This document shows positions 5,969 through 14,742 of a DNA stretch of 64,000 bases, piece by piece; position 1 is the stretch's first letter; the number at the start of each line of letters is the position of its first letter. The position numbers were made by a program, and so were the translations under genes. Source of the DNA: an uncultured Pelagibacteraceae bacterium (GTDB lineage Bacteria > Pseudomonadota > Alphaproteobacteria > Pelagibacterales > Pelagibacteraceae); contig CABZUW010000002.1 in the NCBI GenBank assembly GCA_902529105.1, positions 1-64,000 on the forward strand, given 5' to 3'. The notes under the pieces are model-generated. The model was not told the DNA's origin. It searched no databases and was given only the letters and a program-made list of their open reading frames with translations.

Positions 5969-8080
5969 TTATTCCCAAAGATACTTATTTTTGTATTTTA
6001 AATTAAATGTTTTTTGAATTATAAAATTTGCTACATTCTTTGAGTTAAAGTATTTTAAATATTTATTTTTACCATTTTTAGCAATTTTTATTCTAAGTTT
6101 ATCATTTTCATTATACTTATTAATTTTCTTACTTAAATCTTTTATAGAATTGTAAAATACCACTTCATTTTTGTTAAAAAATTTGTTTAGCATTGTTTTT
6201 TTATCAATAAATGTCATTAGCCCGTTCCCAATCAGTTGTGTTATTCTATCACTTGAATAATATTTTGTAGATGGTCCTTGACTTAAATTAATTCCCATTT
6301 TTGAGTTTAGCAAAGCGTTTTTAAAATTATCAGCCCACACAGGTTGCTTATTTTTATATCCATAAAAATCATATTTAATATTAGGGGTAATCTTAATTAA
6401 TTTATCTAAAAAGTGTTCTCTTTTGTCTACTTTACCTTTTTTAAGTATACCTCGATGAACTCCATGCGACATAGCAAAAAAAACATCACTTTTTGGATTT
6501 TTGTTGTTATAAACTTCAAGATTTTCAAATGATTGATCAGCGGGATTAGGAATATAAAAAATTTTATTATTTTTAGGGAATTTTAGAATATCTGGAGAAG
6601 TTGTACAGAAACTACAATCAACAAAGTCAATTTTATCCAAAAATCTCTTTTTATTACTTTTCCAATCATTATCCATTCTGTCCAAAAACCATTGAGCAAT
6701 TTTTATATGTGGATATGTTTCTCTTATGAATTTTAAGGTTTCTTTTTTAATTAAATCAGCATGTCCTAAAACTATAAGATCAGGTAAATAATTAGATATT
6801 ACCTCTAACAATTTTTTATTTAACGTTTTTGATCCATCAAAGTCTCTAATTGATCTATAATAGCTTACAATATCTCTGTCACTTAGTGTTAATACACTAT
6901 GATTTAATCTCACAAAACCATTATTTATTCTTCTTCCAGTGTTATAGAAAAGTCTACCATTATGTCTTTCATTAAAATTTGTAATATGAAGAATTTTAAA
7001 TTTTGTTTTTTTTGTTTTTACACTCTCAATTTTTTTTTGAATTATCAAAGACCTATATAAGTCAATCTGTCTACATACAAATTTATTCGTTAAATAAAAG
7101 TTTTCTAAAGAACTTTTTTGTAATTTTAATCTTTTTTTATTGTTTTCAATTAAATTGGATAATTCTTTGTAAAGAGCATTTTGATTAAGTTTTTTAAGTA
7201 TAATTGCATTTGTTACTGTCTCGGGTAAGCCTCCACGATTACTAATTATCACTGCACATCCCCTACTTGATGCCTCTAAACTCGTACGTCCGAAAGGTTC
7301 CTGCCATCTCGAACATACGACAGTAACACTTGATTTCTTGAAATTATTTAAAACAACTTCATGTGGCTTAAATCCCATTAATTTTAAATTTTTATGTTTA
7401 TAAAAAAGTTTCTCTCTAGGCTCATCTCCAAAAACATTTGATTTCCAGTCTGGGTATTTATCTAGTATTTTTACTATTGCTTCACCAAATATATCGTATC
7501 CTTTTGCTCTATTTAGCTTACCCACGAATGTTATTAATTTATCTTTTTTTTTTAAATTTATTTTTACTTTGTTGGTTGATTGATAAATAACTAATAATTT
7601 TTTTGATTTAAAATATATTTTATTCATTCCAGTTAAAAATCTTTTTTTTGACCATTCACTATTGAAAATAATTCTTTCAACTTTAGATAATATATTTAAT
7701 CTATCCATTATTTTTTTTGATCCATTCATTTCAAGTGGATCATTATGAAAGTAAAGTACTAATTTGGATTTAACATTATTAAAAATAGTATTAATATATG
7801 AGGGTCTATTATGTATTTCAATTATATCTGAATTTCTTTTTCTTTCCTCTCTTAGGAAATTATCAACGTATATTTTACTAGAACTTTGAAATAACTCTTT
7901 ATTAAATGGTAAATTAATATAATTTTTTAATAATTTTCTTTTATAATTTGTGCTTCCGTAAATAAAAATTTTATTTTTAAATTTGCTTGCTTTTGTTGTA
8001 TCTTTTACGTAAATCGAAACTGCACCTGGATAATCAGGTGAAAAATTTTCTTTATATGGTAAAAGTATTGCAATTTTCAA
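5969..8080 (-). CDS. Bipartite glycosyltransferase: GT4-like domain plus CgeB-like domain
   Basis: A 703-residue protein with two GT-B units. Residues about 1-345 look like GT4: IEIHNRPSY, FVGKLNRAKGYDIF and the donor-site motif SRWQEPFGRTSLEASSRGCAVI with the glutamates typical of the EX7E region. Residues about 360-700 begin a new Rossmann-like fold (FKILHITNFNERHNG), continue with IAQWFLDRMD and FYIPNPAD, and end GPSTKYYSSDRITQLIGNGLMTF, which resembles the CgeB / group 1 family seen in surface glycan clusters. Such fusions can add two sugars in sequence. It heads a two-gene minus-strand unit with the downstream GT2. Very AT-rich, as are the neighbours. Confidence 0.8.
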   Translation of the reverse strand: MKIAILLPYKENFSPDYPGAVSIYVKDTTKASKFKNKIFIYGSTNYKRKLLKNYINLPFNKELFQSSSKIYVDNFLREERKRNSDIIEIHNRPSYINTIFNNVKSKLVLYFHNDPLEMNGSKKIMDRLNILSKVERIIFNSEWSKKRFLTGMNKIYFKSKKLLVIYQSTNKVKINLKKKDKLITFVGKLNRAKGYDIFGEAIVKILDKYPDWKSNVFGDEPREKLFYKHKNLKLMGFKPHEVVLNNFKKSSVTVVCSRWQEPFGRTSLEASSRGCAVIISNRGGLPETVTNAIILKKLNQNALYKELSNLIENNKKRLKLQKSSLENFYLTNKFVCRQIDLYRSLIIQKKIESVKTKKTKFKILHITNFNERHNGRLFYNTGRRINNGFVRLNHSVLTLSDRDIVSYYRSIRDFDGSKTLNKKLLEVISNYLPDLIVLGHADLIKKETLKFIRETYPHIKIAQWFLDRMDNDWKSNKKRFLDKIDFVDCSFCTTSPDILKFPKNNKIFYIPNPADQSFENLEVYNNKNPKSDVFFAMSHGVHRGILKKGKVDKREHFLDKLIKITPNIKYDFYGYKNKQPVWADNFKNALLNSKMGINLSQGPSTKYYSSDRITQLIGNGLMTFIDKKTMLNKFFNKNEVVFYNSIKDLSKKINKYNENDKLRIKIAKNGKNKYLKYFNSKNVANFIIQKTFNLKYKNKYLWE

Positions 8081-8081
8081 T

Positions 8082-8327
8082 TTAGTCCTTTTTTAAAATA
8101 TTTCTTAATTTGCTATTTTTTTTTAGTTTATATTCTTCTCTCATAGCATCCTTTTTTGAATTGTAAGATTTGAAATATTTTAATTTCCAAATCCTTCCTT
8201 TTGTAAATTTAGCACCTTTTGAGCTATTATGTAATCTTATCCTTTTTTTAACATCATTAGTGTAACCTACGTATGAAATTGTTCTTTTTTTGTCTTTAGA
8301 GGAAATTAAGTATACATAAAATGTCAT
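8082..8327 (-). CDS. GIY-YIG nuclease family protein
   Basis: An 81-residue single-domain protein matching the YhbQ/UPF0213-type GIY-YIG fold: FYVYLISS, SYVGYTNDVKKRIRLHN with the catalytic Arg, GAKFTKGR, and SKKDAMREEYKLKK carrying the metal-binding Glu. Members of this family are small nucleic-acid nucleases whose cellular role is mostly unclear. Its ATG is only two bases from the encoded CCA end of tRNA-Glu, on the same strand, so it is probably translated from the processed tRNA read-through transcript. The downstream neighbour begins one base away. Confidence 0.85.
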   Translation of the reverse strand: MTFYVYLISSKDKKRTISYVGYTNDVKKRIRLHNSSKGAKFTKGRIWKLKYFKSYNSKKDAMREEYKLKKNSKLRNILKKD

Positions 8328-8329
8328 TG

Positions 8330-8404
8330 TGGCGGTCCCTAGGGGAATCGAACCCCTCTTTCATGGATGAAAACCATGTGTCCTAACCGATAGACGAAGG
8401 GACC
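8330..8404 (-). tRNA. tRNA-Glu (anticodon TTC)
   Basis: The minus strand folds into a full cloverleaf: acceptor GGTCCCT pairing with AGGGACC, anticodon loop TTTTCAT containing TTC, a T-arm with GGTTCGATTCC, and an encoded CCA. It marks the edge between the accessory region below 8330 and conserved genes above, with its 3' end facing the accessory side, the usual orientation for island integration. Confidence 0.97.
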
Positions 8405-8439
8405 AAAAATGCATCTTTTATTGTATAAATTATTAATAA

Positions 8440-9384
8440 TCAAGAGCAAGGTAATTTATTTATTATAATATTATTTGATAAATTCTTATGCGTCACTAAA
8501 GTTTCTGTGTAGTATGTATTATCTTTAATTTTTACACCTTTAACTAAGTCACCGTCCGTTATACCTGTAGCACAAAAAATACTATCTCCTTTAATGATTT
8601 CATTTATTTCGTATTTTTTGTTAAGGTCTTTTATACCCATTTTTCTTGCTCGAGATATATCTTGATCAGTTTTAAATAAAAATCTTCCTTGAAAATGACA
8701 GTTATAAGAGTCTAAGGCACACGCAGCCAAAACACCTTCTGGACCACCTCCTATACCTAAGAAAATATCAACATTATATTTTTTATTTGCAACCAATAGT
8801 GCTCCAGATATGTCACCATCTGAAATAAATTTAATATTTACTTTTAGTCTTCTTAGCTCATCTACAATTTTTTTATGTCTCGGTCTCTGCAATAAACATG
8901 CTGTAAGACCAGAAATATTTGTATTTTTAATTTCTGCCAAATTATTTAAATTCTTTTCTATTGTATTGTCTAAATCTATTGCCTCCTTTGGTATTTCATT
9001 ACCAACTGCAATTTTCTCCATATAAGTTTCAGGAGCATTGAACAAATTACCCCTATCAGCAACTGCTAATACTGATAAACCACCAGGCAAATTATTAGCC
9101 ACAAAATTTGTTCCTTCAACTGGATCCACAGCTATATCTAAACTAGGGCCATTACCAGTTCCCAATTTTTCACCTGTGTAAAGCATTGGAGCATCATCCA
9201 ACTCACCCTCTCCTATTACAATTTTAGCTGCAATATTTAATTTATTTATTTCGCTCCTCATCACATCAACGGCAGCTTTATCAGCTGCTATCTTATTTTT
9301 TTTTCCAATATATTTATATGTTGCTATTGCCGCTAAGGATGTAACATTTATAAATTTATCAATTATATTTTTGTTTAAAGACAT
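8440..9384 (-). CDS. glpX: Fructose-1,6-bisphosphatase class II
   Basis: Hydrolyses fructose 1,6-bisphosphate in gluconeogenesis. The 314-residue protein has the GlpX signature: AADKAAVDVMR, the metal site GEGELDDAPMLY, the sugar-phosphate phosphatase motif DPVEGTN, GGLSVLAVADRG and the glycine-rich GIGGGPEGVLAACA. Length is slightly under the Escherichia coli protein (336). No class I Fbp is visible in the window, so this may be the cell's main FBPase. It lies 3 bases after the SbmA-like gene and ends near tRNA-Glu. Confidence 0.95.
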   Translation of the reverse strand: MSLNKNIIDKFINVTSLAAIATYKYIGKKNKIAADKAAVDVMRSEINKLNIAAKIVIGEGELDDAPMLYTGEKLGTGNGPSLDIAVDPVEGTNFVANNLPGGLSVLAVADRGNLFNAPETYMEKIAVGNEIPKEAIDLDNTIEKNLNNLAEIKNTNISGLTACLLQRPRHKKIVDELRRLKVNIKFISDGDISGALLVANKKYNVDIFLGIGGGPEGVLAACALDSYNCHFQGRFLFKTDQDISRARKMGIKDLNKKYEINEIIKGDSIFCATGITDGDLVKGVKIKDNTYYTETLVTHKNLSNNIIINKLPCS

Positions 9385-9387
9385 ATA

Positions 9388-10383
9388 TTAATCTGTAGTT
9401 CTCTTCTCGTGCTCAACTAACTCTAATTTAGCCTCGAATTCTCTTAACCTTTTATAAACACTAGCAAGCTCAATGATAGTAGGCCATGCTTTTAGTATAT
9501 ACTGCATAGATCCCTCAACTTTACTAAATGCTCTAATAATTTGTTGCATAACTCCTAAAGTTACAACACCTGCGACTATAGCTGGAGCTAAGAATACATA
9601 TGCCGATAAAACGTTAGCCTGCAAATATGCAATTCTTCCAATATTAAAATATAGATATCTTATATAACTCAAAAAATGAATTTTTCTAACATCATCAAAC
9701 AATTCATCTATTCTCTTTGGTCTTATATTTCCATCATCTTCTGCAATGACTAATATTTTTCTATAAGCCGCCTCTTGTTTTTGCAAATCATATTCAACAC
9801 CAACCAATCTTAAAATAATACCTAAACCAACTAAAAAAAGTGTACCTCCAATAGACCAAATTAGGGCTCCTGTAATTAGACCGTATTCCCAATCTCCAAA
9901 AAAGAAAATGGGTATACCAATACTGAGACCAAATAAAATTGGAGTAAATTCTATTAACAACATAACAGCTTCTATTAAACTTGTACCGAGTGTTTCCATT
10001 ATTCTAGAGAATTTAATTGTATCCTCTTGAACTCTTTGAGATGCACCTTCTATTTTTCTAGCCCTATCGTAAACGCTATGGTACCATTCAACCATTGCTG
10101 TTCTCCATCGAAATAGATAATGTGATGTAAAAAATCCAACTACTACAGCAACTCCAACATAAATAGCTGCTAATGTAATAAAGGAAAATAAACTAGCCCA
10201 ATATTCTTCAATAGTAATTGAATTTGGAGCGCTTAATGCTTTCTGTATCATGTCATAAAATTGACCAAACCAATTATTTATTTTAACGTCAATTTGAACT
10301 TGAAACCATAATGAGAAAAGAATAATAAAACTTCCTGCCCATGACCAATATAACCATTTGCCTTGTGTAAAAAACCTAAACAT
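9388..10383 (-). CDS. SbmA/BacA-family peptide transporter, N-terminally short
   Basis: Members are inner-membrane, proton-driven importers of peptides and related compounds; BacA also affects very-long-chain fatty acids in rhizobia. The alignment by memory to SbmA is strong: RWRTAMVEWYHSVYDRARKIEGASQRVQEDTIKF, then EAAYRKILVIAEDD and FNIGRIAYLQAN. At 331 residues it lacks about the first 75 residues of the 406-residue SbmA, meaning the first one or two helices, and no in-frame upstream extension exists because the previous gene ends 3 bases away. Four to six membrane helices remain. Probably functional as a family variant rather than a pseudogene. Confidence 0.85.
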   Translation of the reverse strand: MFRFFTQGKWLYWSWAGSFIILFSLWFQVQIDVKINNWFGQFYDMIQKALSAPNSITIEEYWASLFSFITLAAIYVGVAVVVGFFTSHYLFRWRTAMVEWYHSVYDRARKIEGASQRVQEDTIKFSRIMETLGTSLIEAVMLLIEFTPILFGLSIGIPIFFFGDWEYGLITGALIWSIGGTLFLVGLGIILRLVGVEYDLQKQEAAYRKILVIAEDDGNIRPKRIDELFDDVRKIHFLSYIRYLYFNIGRIAYLQANVLSAYVFLAPAIVAGVVTLGVMQQIIRAFSKVEGSMQYILKAWPTIIELASVYKRLREFEAKLELVEHEKRTTD

Positions 10384-10386
10384 TTA

Positions 10387-10668
10387 TTATTTTATAAAAT
10401 TATCTGTATAGGATTTTTTAGTAACTTTTCTTTTTTTGGGTTCAATGACCTCATAATCTATTTTATTTTTTTTTGCATATTCTATTGCTAAATCTCTTGA
10501 TGAAAATTCTAAGTTTATTTCTGAATATGTGTCATCTGAACTTTCCCAACCCATTAAAGGATTTATAGATGTATCGTTTGTTATAAATTCAATTATCCAT
10601 TTATCAAATTTTTTCAAACCTGATTGCATAGCTGTCTTCGTAGGTTTATAAATTTTTGCTTTTTTCAT
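10387..10668 (-). CDS. NDUFS4-like NADH dehydrogenase accessory protein (ETC complex I conserved region family)
   Basis: About 93 residues from MKKAKIYKPTKTAMQSG. The order AKIYKP-x-KTAMQSG, WIIEF, NPLMGWESSDDT, LEFSSRDLAIEYAKKN and YEVIEP matches the NDUFS4/AQDQ family, an accessory subunit at the NADH-oxidising arm of alphaproteobacterial and mitochondrial complex I. I use the ATG at 10668. A longer in-frame start at 10719 lies inside tRNA-Pro and must be rejected. The gene follows the tRNA by about 8 bases, and its stop is 3 bases before the SbmA-like start. Confidence 0.85.
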   Translation of the reverse strand: MKKAKIYKPTKTAMQSGLKKFDKWIIEFITNDTSINPLMGWESSDDTYSEINLEFSSRDLAIEYAKKNKIDYEVIEPKKRKVTKKSYTDNFIK

Positions 10669-10675
10669 AAATATG

Positions 10676-10752
<77 letters not shown>

Positions 10753-10846
10753 AGCAAATAACTAATACATCAGTTATGGTTAATTTCAATGCATAATCAG
10801 TCGCAAAAACAACGTAATTTTTAAAGAATCTGTTATAAACGTAATT

Positions 10847-11347
10847 ATGATTATTGATTGTCCTTGTGGTGAAAAGAAGTTTAAAATTAATGCAAGCCTT
10901 ATACCTAAAGAAGGAAGAAATCTACAATGTGGATCATGTAATAAAAAATGGTTTTTTGTACCTGAAATTAAAGACATTCATAAAGATGTTTCTGTCAAAA
11001 AATATAATAATGATATAATCGATAATAACCAAATAAAAGAAAAAAAAATTGAAAAATCAATTATTAAAATAGACAATAATAATTTAAATCCAAAAAAAAA
11101 TACAGAGATAAATGAAGAAGTTGAAACAAAACCTATAAGTAAAAACGACAAAAACATTAAAATTACTAAAACAAACTACGTAAAATTAATATTAGTTATA
11201 ATAATATCATTGGTTGCTTTAATATTAGTTTTAGATACCTTTAAACATGCCTTAATACCCTTATTTCCGAACATAAAATTCTTATTGAATAATTTATACG
11301 AAACATTAAAAGATCTATTCTTATTTTTTAATGATCTGGCAAGCTAA
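10847..11347 (+). CDS. Zinc-ribbon (MJ0042-type) single-pass membrane protein
   Basis: A 166-residue protein. The first 40 residues form a zinc ribbon: CPCGEKKFKINASLIPKEGRNLQCGSCNKKWF, with ligands Cys5, Cys7, Cys28 and Cys31. A low-complexity Lys/Asn/Ile linker follows, and one hydrophobic helix (LILVIIISLVALILVL, about residues 114-130) precedes a short amphipathic tail. Alphaproteobacterial proteins of this layout are common next to unrelated genes and have no firm role. It ends one base before nhaA and is probably co-transcribed with it. Confidence 0.8.
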   Translation: MIIDCPCGEKKFKINASLIPKEGRNLQCGSCNKKWFFVPEIKDIHKDVSVKKYNNDIIDNNQIKEKKIEKSIIKIDNNNLNPKKNTEINEEVETKPISKNDKNIKITKTNYVKLILVIIISLVALILVLDTFKHALIPLFPNIKFLLNNLYETLKDLFLFFNDLAS

Positions 11348-12523
11348 ATGATAAATTATATTTCATCACCGTTTAAATGGTTTTTTAAACTTGAGGCAGC
11401 AAGTGGAATACTTTTATTAATAAGCGCAATCGCTGCTTTAATTGTAAGTAACTCTGAACTTTCTGTATATTATTTTGAAACATTAAATAAATATTTATTT
11501 ATAGGTATAAATAATTTTGGATTAAAACTAAGTGTATTACATTGGATTAATGATGCATTAATGGCGATATTTTTCTTTTTTGTAACATTAGAGATAAAAA
11601 GAGAATTTTTACAAGGAGAGCTTTCGTCTATAAAGCAGGCAATGTTGCCAATTATAGGCGCTGTTGGGGGGATGTTAATTCCTGCACTAATATATATTTA
11701 CATAAATATAGATAATCCAAATACTTTAAATGGATGGGCAATTCCGTCAGCAACAGATATTGCATTTTCAATAGGTATCTTATCATTGCTAGGATCACGA
11801 GTACCTATATCATTAAAAGTATTTTTAACTGCATTAGCTATTATAGATGATTTAGGTGCAATTGTTATCATCGCATTTTTTTATACTGGTGATTTAAACA
11901 TTCAATATTTATTGTTAATGTTAGTAACATTCATACTTTTGTTGGTACTTAATAAATTTTCTATTAAAAAGTTCACACCATATCTTATTTTAGGATTATT
12001 CCTTTGGTTTTTCACTCATGAATCTGGAGTTCACGCAACAATAGCCGGAGTACTTCTTGCTTCTGTTATACCACATAGAAAAAAGGATCATGATTTCTCT
12101 TTATTGATAAAGATCGAACATGCAATTAGTCCATATGTGGCTTATATGATAATGCCTCTCTTTGCTTTTGCAAATGCTGGTGTTTCATTAGAAGGTTTAA
12201 GTTTATCATCCTTAATGTTGCCAGTTCCTTTAGGAATATTATTAGGACTATTTGTAGGTAAACAGTTAGGTGTGTTTGTTTTTTCATATGCTTCAATTAA
12301 ATTTGGACTTGCAACCCTACCAAGTAATTCTAATTGGGTAAGTTTTTATGCAGTAGGTGTTTTGACAGGAATTGGTTTTACTATGAGTTTATTTGTTGGA
12401 AACTTAGCATTTGTCAATAATATGGAATATATGGATGGTGTTAAAATTGGGGTATTAAGTGGGTCACTATTATCAACTGTTGTAGGTTTTGTTTTACTGT
12501 ATTTATCTTCAAAAAAAAAATAA
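11348..12523 (+). CDS. nhaA: Na+/H+ antiporter NhaA
   Basis: Exchanges internal Na+ for external protons, helping pH and salt balance in seawater. The 391-residue protein has the family features: an FKLEAASGILLLISA start, FVTLEIKREFLQGEL, PSATDIAFSIGIL, the paired ion-binding aspartates in ALAIIDDLGAIVIIAFFY and a C-terminal FTMSLFVGNLAF. About twelve membrane helices are expected. It follows the zinc-ribbon gene without a gap and directly abuts the glutathione peroxidase gene. Confidence 0.96.
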   Translation: MINYISSPFKWFFKLEAASGILLLISAIAALIVSNSELSVYYFETLNKYLFIGINNFGLKLSVLHWINDALMAIFFFFVTLEIKREFLQGELSSIKQAMLPIIGAVGGMLIPALIYIYINIDNPNTLNGWAIPSATDIAFSIGILSLLGSRVPISLKVFLTALAIIDDLGAIVIIAFFYTGDLNIQYLLLMLVTFILLLVLNKFSIKKFTPYLILGLFLWFFTHESGVHATIAGVLLASVIPHRKKDHDFSLLIKIEHAISPYVAYMIMPLFAFANAGVSLEGLSLSSLMLPVPLGILLGLFVGKQLGVFVFSYASIKFGLATLPSNSNWVSFYAVGVLTGIGFTMSLFVGNLAFVNNMEYMDGVKIGVLSGSLLSTVVGFVLLYLSSKKK

Positions 12524-13075
12524 ATGTTTAAAATAAACTGTAAGATATTATTTATTATTTTTATGATTTTATTTTCATCTAGTGCAAATGCAAAATACGA
12601 AAAAGTATTTTATGATTTTAGTATTAAATCAATTAATGGTGAGATGATAAATTTAAGTAAATTTAAAAATAATGTTATTTTATTAGTTAATGTAGCGAGC
12701 TATTGCGGTTTTACAAACCAATATTCAGACCTACAAAAATTATGGGATGAATATAAAGATAAAAATTTCGTAGTTATAGGAGTTCCTTCGAACTCGTTTA
12801 ATCAAGAAAAAGACAATGAAAAAGAAGTTAAAGAATTCTGTGAAGTAAATTTTAATATATCTTTTCCAATGACATCAATTTACCAAGTTAAAGGTGATAA
12901 TGCTCATGAAATATATAAATGGGCAAAAGAAAATCATGGTAAATCAGCAATACCTAAATGGAATTTTTATAAAATATTAATTAATAAAGACGGTAAAGTG
13001 GAGGATACTTACTCATCTCTTACAAATCCAAATTCAAATAAGATACGTAAAAAAATTAATATGTTAATTGAATAA
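12524..13075 (+). CDS. Glutathione peroxidase-family protein, exported
   Basis: Thiol peroxidase of 183 residues. An N-terminal hydrophobic segment ending SSSANAKYE looks like a cleavable signal peptide, so it should act in the periplasm. The mature part has NVASYCGFTNQY with a cysteine in place of selenocysteine, the conserved VIGVPSNSFNQE and the tryptophan region IPKWNFYK. Periplasmic members probably use thioredoxin-like donors and not glutathione. Third in the zinc-ribbon/nhaA unit, starting directly after nhaA. Its last 12 bases overlap the facing metallo-hydrolase gene. Confidence 0.9.
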   Translation: MFKINCKILFIIFMILFSSSANAKYEKVFYDFSIKSINGEMINLSKFKNNVILLVNVASYCGFTNQYSDLQKLWDEYKDKNFVVIGVPSNSFNQEKDNEKEVKEFCEVNFNISFPMTSIYQVKGDNAHEIYKWAKENHGKSAIPKWNFYKILINKDGKVEDTYSSLTNPNSNKIRKKINMLIE

Positions 13076-13840
13076 AATTTTCATTCCATCATATGCTGGT
13101 ATTACATTTTTTGGTAAAATTTTTTTGAGTTTAGTATAATCGACACTGCTGTGTAAATTAGTTAAAATTGTTTTTTTTGGTTTTATAATTTTAATTAAAT
13201 TTAATACCTCCTCCAAATTATAATGAGATGGATGGTATTCATATCTTAAACAATCAATAATAAAAAAGTCAAGTTTATGTAGCTTTTTTAAGTCTTTGTC
13301 ATAAATTTTACTTACATCGCTTCCATAATATAATTTTTTATTTATTAAATAACTAGCAGCTTCTATATAACCGTGTTGTGTGATTATTGGTTCGATAATT
13401 AGATTTTTCATTTTTGATTTAAAATATAATTTTTTTTTTAATAAATTCATTTTTAATATAGCGGGATAACCAGGTTTATTTTTAAAACAATAACCAAATG
13501 ATGACATTAGATGTTTTTTCGTTAATCTATCAGCATAAACATTTAATCTTTTTTTATACTTAATATAAAAAGCCCTAAGATCATTTATACCATGTGTTTG
13601 ATCGGCATGTGCGTGTGTGTATAAAACACAATCCAAATCTTTAATCTTGTTTTTTATCATTTGGGACCTTAAATCAGGTGATGTATCAATTAAAATACTA
13701 ATTTCATGAAATTTTAAATGTGCACAACATCTTGTCCTATAATTTTTTTTTTCTTTAGGATTACACTTGCCAAAATTACCATCTATTCTTGGCACACCTA
13801 GAGAACTTCCGGATCCTAATATTGTAAATTTATTGGTCAT
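13064..13840 (-). CDS. Metallo-beta-lactamase-fold hydrolase (PhnP / cyclic phosphodiesterase-like)
   Basis: A 258-residue metallo-hydrolase: FTILGSGSSLGVPRIDG at the start, LIDTSPDLRSQM, the metal motif THAHADQTHGINDLR and further histidine ligands at TQHG and NLHSS. The Q in HxHADQ in place of the usual H is typical of this alphaproteobacterial subfamily, which often follows tatD and metG. The reaction is probably phosphodiester hydrolysis, but the substrate is unknown. It overlaps the AEC transporter stop by one base and is co-transcribed with it. Confidence 0.85.
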   Translation of the reverse strand: MTNKFTILGSGSSLGVPRIDGNFGKCNPKEKKNYRTRCCAHLKFHEISILIDTSPDLRSQMIKNKIKDLDCVLYTHAHADQTHGINDLRAFYIKYKKRLNVYADRLTKKHLMSSFGYCFKNKPGYPAILKMNLLKKKLYFKSKMKNLIIEPIITQHGYIEAASYLINKKLYYGSDVSKIYDKDLKKLHKLDFFIIDCLRYEYHPSHYNLEEVLNLIKIIKPKKTILTNLHSSVDYTKLKKILPKNVIPAYDGMKILFN

Positions 13841-14739
13841 TAAGCAAAATATTTTAAAGCTAAAAATACTACTATTGGTACAGTAATAAAAGATAATACT
13901 GTGCTAACTACTATCATGCTAGCAATATTATCTACTATCCTTTTTGGCGAATATATGGATCCAACTAAGTAATTTAAAATTGCACTTGGCATAGAACATT
14001 GAATTAATAAAACACCTGCTGCTACACCTTCTAAATTAAAAAACTTTATTATAAAAAAACCGATTAATGGACCAATCAAGACTCTTGCAACAGAAGAAAT
14101 TAAAGCTTTATTAAATGAAAATACTTTAAGCCTAGTCAATGCTATACCTAGAGACATTAAAATTAAAAATATTGTTGCATATGTTAATAACATAGTTGTA
14201 TTAACAATAAAATTTGGAACCTCTATTTTAAAATAAATAAATATAACTGAAATTATAATTGAATAAAAAGCAGGACTTTTTACAATAACTTCTAAAGTAA
14301 ATTTTTTACTTGCTAAAAATACACCTAGTGTAAAGTGAAATAAAATAATTATCGAAGCAATTGATCCAGCTATACCAAGACCTTGAGTGCCGTATGCGAA
14401 TAAACATATTGGCAGTCCCATATTACCCGTATTAGGTAATATAAATGGTGGAAGTTCCATTATTATATCTTTTTTTAAAAATTTTAAAAAAATTATTCCT
14501 ACAAGTGAAAATCCAATAATAGCTAAAAAATAGTATAGAAAATAACTTGCAAAAATTTCAAATGTTAGACCAGTTGTTGTAACAGAATAAAAAACAATTG
14601 CAGGTGAACCTATATTGGCACCAAAATTAGCTATAAATGTAGTGTCTAATTTCGGGTTTTTTTTTCCAATAAAATATCCAATACCAACAACAAAAAAAAC
14701 TGGAAATAAAACTTCAAAAAGTTTGAAATATATTTCCAT
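13840..14739 (-). CDS. AEC (auxin efflux carrier) family transporter
   Basis: A 299-residue, ten-helix membrane protein: LFPVFFVVGIGYFIGKKNP at the N-terminus, a central LPNTGNMGLPICLFAYG that matches the conserved NxGNxGLP motif, and a C-terminal LLIQCSMPSAILNYLVGS. Family members carry organic acids such as malate or malonate. It starts 3 bases after the hom stop, so hom, this transporter and the metallo-hydrolase form a minus-strand chain. Substrate not predictable. Confidence 0.88.
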   Translation of the reverse strand: MEIYFKLFEVLFPVFFVVGIGYFIGKKNPKLDTTFIANFGANIGSPAIVFYSVTTTGLTFEIFASYFLYYFLAIIGFSLVGIIFLKFLKKDIIMELPPFILPNTGNMGLPICLFAYGTQGLGIAGSIASIIILFHFTLGVFLASKKFTLEVIVKSPAFYSIIISVIFIYFKIEVPNFIVNTTMLLTYATIFLILMSLGIALTRLKVFSFNKALISSVARVLIGPLIGFFIIKFFNLEGVAAGVLLIQCSMPSAILNYLVGSIYSPKRIVDNIASMIVVSTVLSFITVPIVVFLALKYFA

Positions 14740-14742
14740 TTT

